From NCBI RefSeq assembly GCF_000159955.1, contig NZ_GG695979.1, positions 104,738 to 116,340 on the forward strand: a stretch of DNA of 11,603 bases. The letters are read 5' to 3'. Below the pieces are notes generated by a model. The model ran no database searches. It was not told the origin of the DNA and saw only the letters and a list, made by a program, of their open reading frames with translations. The position numbers and the translations under genes are program-made. This document shows, piece by piece, positions 3,626-11,603 of this stretch. The first letter of the stretch is position 1, and every line of letters begins with the position of its first letter. Source of the stretch: Paenibacillus sp. oral taxon 786 str. D14 (GTDB lineage Bacteria > Bacillota > Bacilli > Paenibacillales > Paenibacillaceae).

Positions 3626-6082
3626 TTAGAATGTTAGGTTAGCCAACTGCTCAATCGATGCCTTTTCGGATGGATCAACCTTCAGCAATCGGTCGTACAC
3701 CGCTTGGTCGGTAGCTCCTGTCTTCTGCAAAGCAGCTAGGTACCAACGGGCAATTTCGCGGTTTGTACTATCGGACAAATCATCCTTAATTCCAACTTTG
3801 AAGATTTCAGCTGCCTTCGCCGGTTCATTCATCATAAATTGCATTTTACCAGCATTTAGGACCATCGGCTGCGTAATCTCAAATGGATTCCCCTGCATTT
3901 GCCCCTTAGGCAACGTCTTCAGGTGCTCTACCCCATCCACAACATGCTGGTAGGCGGCTAACCCGGTTTTGAAATATTGCTCTTTCTCAGAGGGATTCTG
4001 TTCGCCAAGCTTTTGATATCCAAGCTCATAGGATTGGACGATCAGGGTTTCGTACCAGCTCATATCATATGCATAACGATTCGCGTTATCACGGTATACC
4101 TCATAAGCCTTGTCGTACTCTCCTTTGGACTGGTACAGCTTAATCAGTTGTTTGTACATATCCTTGTTGAAAGGCTCTTTTTTCAGCGCATTCGTGAGGA
4201 GAGTTTGTTCCTGATTGTAGAATGCTTCGTCTTTCGTTTGATCAAACCCGGCTTGCAACAGAGAGCTTAAGTACAGTACCGCATCGGGTTGGCCGCTGCG
4301 TTTCTGGAGCGCTTTATCCAAAGGAGCCTTGATCTCCTGGAAATCTGTGCTGGTCGCGATCAATTCTTTGCCTTTGGCCGCAGCATCGACGGCTTGAATA
4401 TTCCGGATCGATACAAAGATCAAGATCAAGGAAGCGACCACCATGATCGTGCTGTACAACCCGCGCATCGTTCCCGGTTTAACGGTGAACTTTTTGACCG
4501 GTTGGTTGTCCATCGTTGCTGCCATCCCTGCAAGCCCCAGGAATACTAAGATACCCAGAAACACATAGCTCATGTTAAAGTCCATCAAGCTGTGCATCAG
4601 GATCGAAAGGACAATGATGAAGTAGACGAAATAGGACTCCTGCTTCTGTTCATCTGCTTGGATATATCCACGAATATATTTATAGAAAATAAAAGCCAAA
4701 AATGCGATCAACACAAGGAAGCCTAAGAGGCCTACCTCAACCAAGTACTGCATCACAAAGCTGTGTGCTTGACGGCTGGTGTATGGGTTGTTCTGGTATT
4801 TTTCATAGATCGACGCCCAGGCACCGCCGCCGGCCCCAATAATCGGATAGTCTTTGACCACCTTCGCTGCATCCTTATAGAAAGTCATCCGTTCCAGGAA
4901 GCTGTGCTGCTGCAGGTTAAGGTTCTCCAGGCGTTCCCCGATATTCCCCGGCAATATATGCTTCAGGTTCGTCCCGAGGAATAACGCAGCTAAAACAGCA
5001 ACCGCAAGTACCGAAACGAGAGGCAGCCACAAGCTGGCAAGTTTCTTGCTTGCCCATTTGCGAGTTCCGTTCTCCAATCGAGGAGCAACAAAACGTTGAA
5101 TCAGGCAAGCAATGACAGCCAGCACGATGGAAGCTGCCAGGACGTAGAACCAGCCCTTGGCCGGGTCACCGATCTGTCCCAGATGGAATTGCTGTCCCAG
5201 CTCTGTGACAGGCTTGGCAATGACCAGCGTACCGATTCCGGCGATCAGGCAGTATACGATCCAGAGGATTTGTTTGGCCGGCTTTAGGAACAACAGTAAG
5301 ATGATAAATACGATCGGCAAAAACACCAAACCGCCCCGGGATAACGTTAAAAGAATCGAAAGGGCGATCGGTACAAGCATAAATGCATGGATTGCTTGGC
5401 TGTACCATCTTTTTGAACGTGTAATGGCGAAGACGGCTACAAAGAAAAATGCCATCAAAAACGCCGCATACGTATTCGGATATTGGAACACCGAAGCGAG
5501 ACGTGGACCGTTCGCGTCCACCCAGATCGCTTGGGTGTATTGTCCGTTAACTACCGTACCCGTAAACCAGCCAACGATGGCCGATACGGTTCTCCCTTGT
5601 CCCAGCCAGTTGAACAGGCCAAAAAGCACAATGATGTATCCAACGGTGATTACCGTCGTTTCAATGACAAGGTTCGACTTGCGGTTTTGCAGCAAATACA
5701 ATGAAATGACAAACATAAAGGCATAAAGCGACTGAATCAGCACCATATTGGAAGCAAAGTACTGGCTTGCTGCCGAAATCAGTGCGATAATGTAAGTTAT
5801 GGGAATAAGCAGAACGAACAAAGCCGTCCAATCCCGCTGGTCTTCTAGCTTGAGGCTTTTGAAATAGGTGGCAACCCAGCCTAGCATTAGTAGATTTCCC
5901 GCAAGCACCGCCCAATAGATGGGTCTCTCGAAGTCTAGGACAAGCCCGTTAAACAACCCGGCTTGGAACGGCGCCCAAACCAGGAACAAAATCAACCCAA
6001 TCATCAACACCAACAGCGCCGCAGGTAACTTCTCCCGATTTCTCGACGCTGCGGCCATTTTCCCGTATACTGGTTTCGACAC
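3626..6082 (-). CDS. O-antigen ligase/polymerase family membrane protein with C-terminal TPR region
   Basis: An 818-residue polytopic protein with about a dozen or more hydrophobic segments in residues 20-560, followed by a soluble helical repeat region (about 575-818). The Wzy_C-type core includes VFQYPNTYAAF (about 199-209), LTLSRGG (about 246-251), an extracytoplasmic loop with DYPIIGAGGGAW (about 411-422) and AHSFVMQYLVEVG (His about 440), similar to the HN..LQ...E.G motif of this superfamily. These enzymes use undecaprenyl-linked glycans, either ligating or polymerising them. The TPR-like region resembles that of S-layer O-oligosaccharyltransferases (WsaB/WsfB type), a possibility rather than a proof. 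GTG 6082 is preferred because AAAGGAG lies 8 bases upstream; an ATG at 6145 in the same frame has no such site. It is divergent from the ABC exporter operon and shares the terminator at 3576-3614 with galU. GC content is closer to galU than to the exporter operon. Confidence 0.85.
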   Translation of the reverse strand: MSKPVYGKMAAASRNREKLPAALLVLMIGLILFLVWAPFQAGLFNGLVLDFERPIYWAVLAGNLLMLGWVATYFKSLKLEDQRDWTALFVLLIPITYIIALISAASQYFASNMVLIQSLYAFMFVISLYLLQNRKSNLVIETTVITVGYIIVLFGLFNWLGQGRTVSAIVGWFTGTVVNGQYTQAIWVDANGPRLASVFQYPNTYAAFLMAFFFVAVFAITRSKRWYSQAIHAFMLVPIALSILLTLSRGGLVFLPIVFIILLLFLKPAKQILWIVYCLIAGIGTLVIAKPVTELGQQFHLGQIGDPAKGWFYVLAASIVLAVIACLIQRFVAPRLENGTRKWASKKLASLWLPLVSVLAVAVLAALFLGTNLKHILPGNIGERLENLNLQQHSFLERMTFYKDAAKVVKDYPIIGAGGGAWASIYEKYQNNPYTSRQAHSFVMQYLVEVGLLGFLVLIAFLAFIFYKYIRGYIQADEQKQESYFVYFIIVLSILMHSLMDFNMSYVFLGILVFLGLAGMAATMDNQPVKKFTVKPGTMRGLYSTIMVVASLILIFVSIRNIQAVDAAAKGKELIATSTDFQEIKAPLDKALQKRSGQPDAVLYLSSLLQAGFDQTKDEAFYNQEQTLLTNALKKEPFNKDMYKQLIKLYQSKGEYDKAYEVYRDNANRYAYDMSWYETLIVQSYELGYQKLGEQNPSEKEQYFKTGLAAYQHVVDGVEHLKTLPKGQMQGNPFEITQPMVLNAGKMQFMMNEPAKAAEIFKVGIKDDLSDSTNREIARWYLAALQKTGATDQAVYDRLLKVDPSEKASIEQLANLTF

Positions 6083-6174
6083 GTGTTTATCTCCTTTGCG
6101 AATAGATACGGGTATTATTTTAACATAATGTGACCTATTCTTCATGTATTAGGTAAGGAGGATAGGTGTTATCC
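6083..6174. promoter_or_regulatory. Divergent intergenic region between ligase and exporter operon
   Basis: This 92-base AT-rich gap must hold promoters for both directions, but I see only weak matches: CATAAT at 6124-6129 on plus, and TTAAAATAAT on minus, neither with a good -35. It contains the ribosome sites of both genes (CTCCTTT at 6091-6097 for the minus gene, AAGGAGG at 6155-6161 for the plus gene). Confidence 0.4.
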
Positions 6175-6972
6175 ATGAAAGGTGCGCTTTGTAGCATGAA
6201 AATGTATTTGTCTGAGCTTTTGAAGAGAAAAGACTTACTTTTATACTTAGTTAAATCTGGACTTAAGGCAGAACATAGAAATAGCTATTTGGGATATTTC
6301 TGGTGGTTGCTGGACCCGTTACTTGGTGCACTAGTTTATTACTTTCTAGTAGTGATAGTTATGGGTAGAGGAGGAGAAAATTACGGAGTTTATTTGGTAA
6401 TTGGGCAAGTCGTATGGAGATGGACGAATACTTCGATAAATAACTCCTCCAGATCTATAGTTCAATATTCATCAATCATCCAACAAGTAAATTTACCAAA
6501 GGCCATATTTCCCCTAACGAGAGTGGTCTCTCAATTAATTAACTTTTTGTTTGGCCTTGTAGTTATAATAATATTTCTCCTTATATTCAAGATTCGACCA
6601 CACTGGCAATTGGTATATTTACCAATAATTCTTAATGTTCAGTTAATGTTCTTAATGGCGATAAGTTTAATAGTGGCTTATATCTCTGTATTTGTTAGAG
6701 ATTTAAATAACGTTTTGAGCCATGTAATGAGAATTTGGTTCTACGCGTCTCCTGTTATCTGGGAAGGGAGTCGACTCCCTGTGGAATACGCTTGGATCGA
6801 GAAGATTAACCCTATTTCCTATATGCTAAAAGGATATAGAGATATTTTTATTTATGGAACGTCACCAGATATGAAGGTTCTGTTATCAATAGGTGTTATT
6901 TCAACTTTCTTTGTTCTAGGTCTAATTTATTTCTACAGTCGTCATGAACATAAAATTATTAAGGCGCTGTAA
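6175..6972 (+). CDS. wzm: ABC-2 type polysaccharide export permease (Wzm/TagG family)
   Basis: A roughly 265-residue integral membrane protein with about six hydrophobic segments. Near the N-terminus it has the family motif HRNSYLGYFWWLLDPLL, and near the C-terminus WFYASPVIWEGSRLP and INPISYMLKGYRD, both typical of TagG/Wzm permeases. Two copies form the channel that carries lipid-linked polysaccharide or teichoic acid across the membrane, powered by the ATPase encoded next. ATG 6175 is 13 bases from AAGGAGG but has AGGTG 6 bases upstream; GTG 6166 (4 bases from AAGGAGG) is nearly as likely and would add three residues. It opens the AT-rich operon (19 of 60 GC at 6601-6660). The next gene begins at or before its stop. 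Whether the substrate is a wall teichoic acid, capsule or S-layer glycan cannot be read from the permease. Confidence 0.9.
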   Translation: MKGALCSMKMYLSELLKRKDLLLYLVKSGLKAEHRNSYLGYFWWLLDPLLGALVYYFLVVIVMGRGGENYGVYLVIGQVVWRWTNTSINNSSRSIVQYSSIIQQVNLPKAIFPLTRVVSQLINFLFGLVVIIIFLLIFKIRPHWQLVYLPIILNVQLMFLMAISLIVAYISVFVRDLNNVLSHVMRIWFYASPVIWEGSRLPVEYAWIEKINPISYMLKGYRDIFIYGTSPDMKVLLSIGVISTFFVLGLIYFYSRHEHKIIKAL

Positions 6973-6985
6973 AGGGGCAGTGACA

Positions 6986-8557
6986 TTGTTACATCAAAAT
7001 GCAAGCTCAGAGACAAATATCCATCATGATATAGATACGATTATCTCTTTAGAAAATGTGGGGGTATCTTTTTCTACAGGTACTAAGAACGATGACTATA
7101 AGTCATTATTGTATAAATCCCTACTGAGAAGAAAATGGAGTACAGCGAAACCAAAGGAATTCTGGCCTTTAAGAAATATTAGTTTTCAAGGTTATAAAGG
7201 TGAAATATTGGGAATTGTCGGTACAAATGGTTCGGGAAAGACCACGTTATGTAAGCTTATTGCGGGTGTTTTACAGCCTGATGAAGGGGAACTCTATGTC
7301 AATGGTAGGGTTACTGCTTTATTTTCTTTAGCCCTTGGGTTTAACAAAGAAATGACAGGTCGAGAAAATGTCTATCTTAATGGGACAATGATTGGCATTG
7401 ATAAAAAGAAAATTAATGAATTCATAACTGAAATACATGAGTTTTCTGGAATAGGTGATTTTTTTGATCGTCCAGTAAAATACTATTCCAGCGGGATGAA
7501 AGCTAGATTGGGATTTAGTGTAGCAGCATGCCTTGAACCTGAAATATTGATTTTGGATGAGGCTTTGAATACAGGTGACTTGGAATTCAGTCAAAAGGCA
7601 GCAAAAAAGATGAAGGAGATGGTAACCAGGGCGAAAATGGTCGTGCTGGTTACTCACAGTTTAAAATACGCAAAAGAAAACTGTGATCGACTAATCTGGA
7701 TAGACAATGGAGCTGTTAAGAAGATTGGGGATCCTCAGGAAATAATCAAGTTATACGAGGAACATGTCCAAACAAATAAAAAAAAGCCTCAAAATCTAAA
7801 GACAACAGGACTCGATATTAATGGAGTCATGAATAAAAAAACTGATTTAAAAATTATTCAATCTCAAAATCTTGGGGTTTCTTATCATTTTAATCGTGAA
7901 AAATATTGGGCGCTCAAAAACGTTACACTAGATGTGCACGAAGGTGAAGTTGTTGGAATTATAGGGCGTAATGGGGCAGGAAAAAGTACACTTTGCAAAG
8001 TGTTAACCAATATATTGGTTCCTGATGAAGGAAAATTATCCATCACAGGTAAAACTACGGCTCTGCTTTCTTATGGAGCAGGATTTAATGGTCAATTGTC
8101 AGGTAGAGATAATATCTATCTTAACGGAATGTTGCTAGGGATACCCAAAAAAAAGATAGATGAGAATTTGAATAAAATTATTGAGTTTTCTGAGCTGGGA
8201 AAGAGAATCGAGGAACCTATTAAGCAATACTCGAGTGGTATGAAATCTAGACTAGGGTTCAGTATAGCTGCCTTTCTTGAACCGGATGTTTTCATTATTG
8301 ATGAGGCATTATCAGCGGGTGATATCGCTTTCAACCAAAAGGCGAGTGAGAAAATTCAAGAAATGATTAATTCGGCAAAAGCTGTCATCATTGTTTCACA
8401 TAGCATGGGGTTTGTCGAAAAGGTTTGTACAAGAGCAATTTGGTTAAATAAAGGCGAAATTGTTAGCGATGGAGAACCCAAAAAAGTTATTGAGGAATAT
8501 AGAGGATTTGTTCAAAAGGCTAAAGAAAACCGTAATGCTAAAATGGGGTCAAGGTAA
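6986..8557 (+). CDS. wzt: Tandem-NBD ABC polysaccharide exporter ATPase (Wzt/TagH family)
   Basis: The 523-residue chain holds two complete TagH/Wzt ATPase domains. Domain 1: Walker A GTNGSGKTT (from residue 79), signature YSSGM (about 167-171), Walker B ILILDEA (Asp191, Glu192), H-loop His224. Domain 2: Walker A GRNGAGKST (from 327), signature YSSGM (about 415-419), Walker B VFIIDEA (Asp439, Glu440), His472. All catalytic elements look intact in both, so one polypeptide could form the full ATP sandwich that usually needs a homodimer. The usual C-terminal carbohydrate-binding domain of many Wzt proteins is absent; only a short basic tail follows. The start is uncertain: TTG 6986 has AAAGGGG 8 bases upstream and is chosen; an in-frame ATG at 6944 overlaps the permease by 29 bases without a ribosome site and would add 14 residues. 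The stop overlaps the next start (TAATG). Confidence 0.88.
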   Translation: MLHQNASSETNIHHDIDTIISLENVGVSFSTGTKNDDYKSLLYKSLLRRKWSTAKPKEFWPLRNISFQGYKGEILGIVGTNGSGKTTLCKLIAGVLQPDEGELYVNGRVTALFSLALGFNKEMTGRENVYLNGTMIGIDKKKINEFITEIHEFSGIGDFFDRPVKYYSSGMKARLGFSVAACLEPEILILDEALNTGDLEFSQKAAKKMKEMVTRAKMVVLVTHSLKYAKENCDRLIWIDNGAVKKIGDPQEIIKLYEEHVQTNKKKPQNLKTTGLDINGVMNKKTDLKIIQSQNLGVSYHFNREKYWALKNVTLDVHEGEVVGIIGRNGAGKSTLCKVLTNILVPDEGKLSITGKTTALLSYGAGFNGQLSGRDNIYLNGMLLGIPKKKIDENLNKIIEFSELGKRIEEPIKQYSSGMKSRLGFSIAAFLEPDVFIIDEALSAGDIAFNQKASEKIQEMINSAKAVIIVSHSMGFVEKVCTRAIWLNKGEIVSDGEPKKVIEEYRGFVQKAKENRNAKMGSR

Positions 8558-11103
8558 TGTTGAAGCGATTAATAACCAATAAATGGATGCAGAAATTAAT
8601 AGATCACTTGATTGGCATTGCAATGAGTCGTCTTACAGAAAGTCAAAAACAGTTAATAAAAAATAAACTGTCACTTCATCAAAAAGAATTACTAAAAAAA
8701 TTGACTAAAAATCAAAAGTATAATGTTGGGTCTCATATTAAAGAAATTAAGTACAAATTACTGGAATTGGGCTTTGTTGAAAGAGCGCTTGAGGATTTGA
8801 GACGATTGGCATCGGATAATTCGAATCCACTGGCACAAAGAGAAGCCCAATGGGAATTAGCTTTGTGGCATGCAGATCAGCATACTCTTGAAGATGCCCA
8901 TGTAGCGCAAAGTTATTTAATTGAAGCTCTAAAAGATGAGAACTCTAAGCTTAGGATACAACAGGGGGCAATTTTGCAGGCAGAAATACTTGCATCGCTT
9001 GGGAATAAGCAAGAAGCGAGGGGATTGTTGAGTAACATTTTACTCTCCCAGAGACAAGGAGATCTTCTATTAGCTGCTGCAAACTTGGAAGAAGATGTGA
9101 ATTCCAAACTTTACTGGATTAATGAGTTAATGAAATTACATGGATTGGCTGAAGTTGTATTGGAGTCGACCTTGCCGTCATATAAGGCACCATACGATTG
9201 TTTAAAAACAAAGGCTAGTCAAAATGCAGGTGATCGAGGAGAGGCGCCGCTAGTTTCGGTTATTATGCCGGTGTATAATTCAGCTTCTGTGATAGAAACG
9301 GCTTTGAAATCCCTTTTAACTCAAACCTGGAATAATTTAGAATTAATTATTGTCGATGATTGCAGTAGCGACAATACGGTCAGTATTGTAAAGGAATATA
9401 TGAAAAAGGATAACCGTATCAAGCTAATTTGTGCAGAATCCAATAGCGGTACTTATGTAGCACGAAATATTGGTTTAAAAGCAGCAACTGGTGAGTTTGT
9501 CACTTGTCATGATGCTGATGATTGGTCCCATGCTGAAAAGATTGAACGTCAAGTAGTACATCTTATGCGGAACCCCCGAATCATAGCGAATCTAACGGAA
9601 CAAAGTAGGATGACCAATGATCTGTTGTTTTATCGGAGAAAACAACAAAGAGGTTACCTATCTCAAAATCTATCTTCCTTAATGTTCAGACGTGAGCAGG
9701 TAATTGATAAGGTGGGATATTGGGATTCAGTTCGTTTTGGTGGAGATGGAGAGTTTTTACGTAGACTAAAAAAAGTTTTCGGTGAAAAGGCAGTAGAATG
9801 TCTTCATCTAGGTCCATTATCATTCACAAGAGTTTCCGATTCCTCGCTAACAGAGAATGGGCCATTTGGATACCATGGCTATTTTTATGGGGCACGGCGA
9901 GAATATGTTGAAGCATTCAGCTATTATCATGCTCATCAGACAAGTTTGTATTATGAGTTCCCACAGGGAAATAGGCCATTTGCAATTCCACAACCGATGT
10001 ACCCGAAGAGTAAATTGCCAGGAGTTAGACACTTTGATGTAATTATTGCCTCAGACTTGAGACTTACTGGTGGTACGACTTCTTCAAATGTTGAAGAGAT
10101 TAAAGCACAAAGACAGGCAGGGCTAAAAACAGGACTTATTCAAATGTCCCGTTATCAAGGAAGTGGTGCACGACAAATTAACAGTAAAATTAGAGAGCTA
10201 ATTGATGGAGACCAGGTACAGATGTTAGTTTTTGGAGAAAAGGTGGAATGTGATGTATTGATAATTAGACATCCTCCTGTACTTCAAGAACTACAGTTGT
10301 ATATCCCTGAAGTTAAGGCAAAACGGATATGTGTTATTGTGAATCAAACACCAAAAGTCGATTATGGAGAAAATGGGGCCATTGCGTATGACATAGTACG
10401 TTGTCAGGAAAATTTACACCGTTATTTCGGACAGACGGGTGTTTGGTATCCTATTGGTCCTTTAGTAAGAAGAACACTAGAGGAATACCACACGAAGGAA
10501 CTTGAAAGTATTCAATTATCCAAGGAAGACTGGGTTAACATTATTAATTTGGATGAATGGAAACGAGAAAAGAAGGTTCGTCATGATAAGAAAATCAGAA
10601 TTGGTAGACACTCAAGAGACCAGTATGTAAAGTGGCCTTCAGATCCGGATGAGATCCTTCAAATATATCCAGACTCAGATCCGTACGAAGTACATGTGTT
10701 AGGTGGAGCAAACATCCCTAAGAGTATTTTAGGGTCCCTGCCTAAAAACTGGAGAGTTTATGAATTTGGAGAGATGCATCCTGCTGACTTTTTAAGTCGA
10801 TTGGATTTTTTTGTGTATTATATTCACCCTGAATGCGTAGAGGCTTTTGGGCGAGTCATTATTGAGGCAATGGCTGCAGGTGTACCAGTCATAATACCAC
10901 CAGATTACAAGGGATTATTTAAGGATGCTGCGATTTATGCTACACCTGAGGAAGTGAAGAGTAAACTGAGGATAATTATTGAAAATGACGAAATTAAAAA
11001 AAATCAAGTTCTGAAAGCTTACACGTATTTAGAGGACTTTTTTAGCTATAATGCTCATATTCGTAGATTGATAGTAAGGGGTGGAGATTGTGGCGCAAGT
11101 TAA
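8557..11103 (+). CDS. Bifunctional glycosyltransferase: helical N-domain, GT2, GT4-like
   Basis: An 848-residue protein with three parts. Residues 1-225 are charged and alpha-helical, with possible TPR-like repeats (VERALEDLRRLA, EAQWELALWHA, AILQAEILASLGNKQEA). Residues 230-420 form a GT2 (GT-A fold) domain: PLVSVIMPVYN at 231, IIVDDCSSDNT, the metal-binding CHDADDW (Asp319, Asp321) and GGDGEF (Asp397). Residues 490-845 resemble a GT-B, family 4 enzyme: FDVIIASDLRLTGGT, a central RIGRHSRDQ, and the EX7E motif at Glu762 and Glu770 in EAFGRVIIEAMAAG. Two active sites suggest it adds two sugars or alternates linkages to build the repeat of the exported glycan at the cytoplasmic membrane face. 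No membrane segment is seen. The ATG overlaps the ATPase stop by one base, implying coupled translation. Sugar specificity cannot be inferred. Confidence 0.88.
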   Translation: MLKRLITNKWMQKLIDHLIGIAMSRLTESQKQLIKNKLSLHQKELLKKLTKNQKYNVGSHIKEIKYKLLELGFVERALEDLRRLASDNSNPLAQREAQWELALWHADQHTLEDAHVAQSYLIEALKDENSKLRIQQGAILQAEILASLGNKQEARGLLSNILLSQRQGDLLLAAANLEEDVNSKLYWINELMKLHGLAEVVLESTLPSYKAPYDCLKTKASQNAGDRGEAPLVSVIMPVYNSASVIETALKSLLTQTWNNLELIIVDDCSSDNTVSIVKEYMKKDNRIKLICAESNSGTYVARNIGLKAATGEFVTCHDADDWSHAEKIERQVVHLMRNPRIIANLTEQSRMTNDLLFYRRKQQRGYLSQNLSSLMFRREQVIDKVGYWDSVRFGGDGEFLRRLKKVFGEKAVECLHLGPLSFTRVSDSSLTENGPFGYHGYFYGARREYVEAFSYYHAHQTSLYYEFPQGNRPFAIPQPMYPKSKLPGVRHFDVIIASDLRLTGGTTSSNVEEIKAQRQAGLKTGLIQMSRYQGSGARQINSKIRELIDGDQVQMLVFGEKVECDVLIIRHPPVLQELQLYIPEVKAKRICVIVNQTPKVDYGENGAIAYDIVRCQENLHRYFGQTGVWYPIGPLVRRTLEEYHTKELESIQLSKEDWVNIINLDEWKREKKVRHDKKIRIGRHSRDQYVKWPSDPDEILQIYPDSDPYEVHVLGGANIPKSILGSLPKNWRVYEFGEMHPADFLSRLDFFVYYIHPECVEAFGRVIIEAMAAGVPVIIPPDYKGLFKDAAIYATPEEVKSKLRIIIENDEIKKNQVLKAYTYLEDFFSYNAHIRRLIVRGGDCGAS

Positions 11104-11603
11104 TTTATCCGAACAGTCGTATTGGAGAAAAAGGTCGAATTTCATGTATTACCGCTATATTAATTATATGGTAAAAGCACTTGCGCATGACGCCAAATCG
11201 TTAATTGATGTAGGTTCATCGAATGCTGAATATATAGAAAGGTTCAACTGGATCCCTATTAGACATACGCTTGATATTAACAACCCCTATCAATCAGAAA
11301 ATGTAAAAGGATTCAAAATGGATTTTATGGATTTCAAACCTGAAGCCAAGTATGATTTTGCAACATGTTTTCAGGTTCTTGAACATATTCCAGATGTAGT
11401 TCCGTTTACTAGGAAATTATTTGAAATTAGTGATCGAGTTCTTATTTCAGTTCCTTTTATGTGGGAAGAAGGTTCTTCTTTTGAACATATTCATGATCCT
11501 GTAGATTTAGAAAAATTGCTTGAATGGACAGGACGTGAGCCGGATTATTATATTGTTGTCCAGGAACCACTTTTTAATTCTTCCAAAAATAGGAGATTAA
11601 TCT
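11090..11603 (+). CDS. Class I SAM-dependent methyltransferase, 5' part
   Basis: About 171 codons are visible before the window ends without a stop. GTG 11090 is the chosen start, with AAGGGG (11076-11081) 8 bases upstream, giving a 14-base overlap with the glycosyltransferase gene. The N-terminal region (SEQSYWRKRSNFMYYRYINYMV) is followed by the SAM-binding motif I, here SLIDVGSSNAEY (about residues 37-47), an acidic LDINNPY segment, and the motif FATCFQVLEHIPD typical of Methyltransf_11/23-like enzymes. In glycan operons such enzymes often methylate sugars, for example to cap a chain or form methyl-sugars; the acceptor here is unknown. It belongs to the same AT-rich operon as the exporter. 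Confidence 0.8.
   Translation, partial: MAQVNLSEQSYWRKRSNFMYYRYINYMVKALAHDAKSLIDVGSSNAEYIERFNWIPIRHTLDINNPYQSENVKGFKMDFMDFKPEAKYDFATCFQVLEHIPDVVPFTRKLFEISDRVLISVPFMWEEGSSFEHIHDPVDLEKLLEWTGREPDYYIVVQEPLFNSSKNRRLI

Noticed and set aside
5157..5726. A 189-codon plus-strand open frame inside the ligase gene
   Set aside because: The minus-strand product has coherent membrane segments and Wzy_C motifs. The plus frame has no recognisable domain and no ribosome site.
6944..6985. N-terminal extension of the ATPase from ATG 6944
   Set aside because: It overlaps the permease end out of frame and has no ribosome site. TTG 6986 behind AAAGGGG fits better, though the ATG cannot be excluded.
1..11603. CRISPR arrays, insertion sequences, tRNA or rRNA genes
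   Set aside because: No regularly spaced direct repeats, transposase motifs, terminal inverted repeats or tRNA-like folds were found on either strand.

Overview
The window reads as chromosomal DNA of a low-to-mid GC, endospore-former-type Firmicute, most likely Paenibacillus or a close relative. Supporting signs are the GalU sequence, strong AGGAGG-type ribosome sites with GTG starts, Bacillus-type extended -10 promoters, a U32 protein with a conserved Cys motif, and small accessory families (a DUF6809-like protein and a holin-like type I toxin) common in that group. The genus is inferred from recalled protein families, not from a marker gene.

Left part (1-2100): the 3' end of a GC-rich U32 peptidase-family gene closes with a strong terminator. 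It is followed by a compact type I toxin-antitoxin-like locus: a 27-residue hydrophobic peptide, a convergent antisense RNA promoter and several hairpins. Two small minus-strand genes come next, a DUF6809-like protein and a ribbon-helix-helix (CopG/Arc-like) repressor. The promoter reading into the repressor gene carries a perfect palindrome exactly between -35 and -10.

Middle part (2100-3620): a clear promoter drives a transcript with a roughly 100-nt structured leader. The leader has a 9-bp closing stem, an inner stem and a possible pseudoknot to the segment just before the ribosome site, and the start codon itself lies in a hairpin loop. It precedes an unrecognised 65-residue protein and a terminator. 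galU (UTP-glucose-1-phosphate uridylyltransferase) follows with its own promoter and a bidirectional terminator.

Right part (3626-11603): a surface glycan locus. A minus-strand gene encodes a large polytopic O-antigen ligase/polymerase-family protein with a C-terminal TPR region. Divergent from it runs a tightly packed, clearly AT-richer operon: an ABC-2 polysaccharide permease (Wzm/TagG type); a double-length ATPase with two complete nucleotide-binding domains in one chain; an 848-residue protein with an N-terminal helical region, a GT2 domain and a GT4-like domain; and the start of a SAM-dependent methyltransferase that runs off the window. The simplest reading is nucleotide-sugar supply (GalU), glycan assembly (GT fusion) with possible methyl modification, export by the ABC transporter, and transfer to a surface acceptor by the ligase, resembling S-layer glycoprotein glycan clusters. 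Genes are tightly coupled (1-nt and 14-nt overlaps). The composition break near 6150 suggests the operon was acquired separately from the backbone.

The points most worth a second look are the structured leader at 2222-2370, the tandem-NBD exporter ATPase, the type I toxin locus and the autoregulatory-looking RHH promoter.
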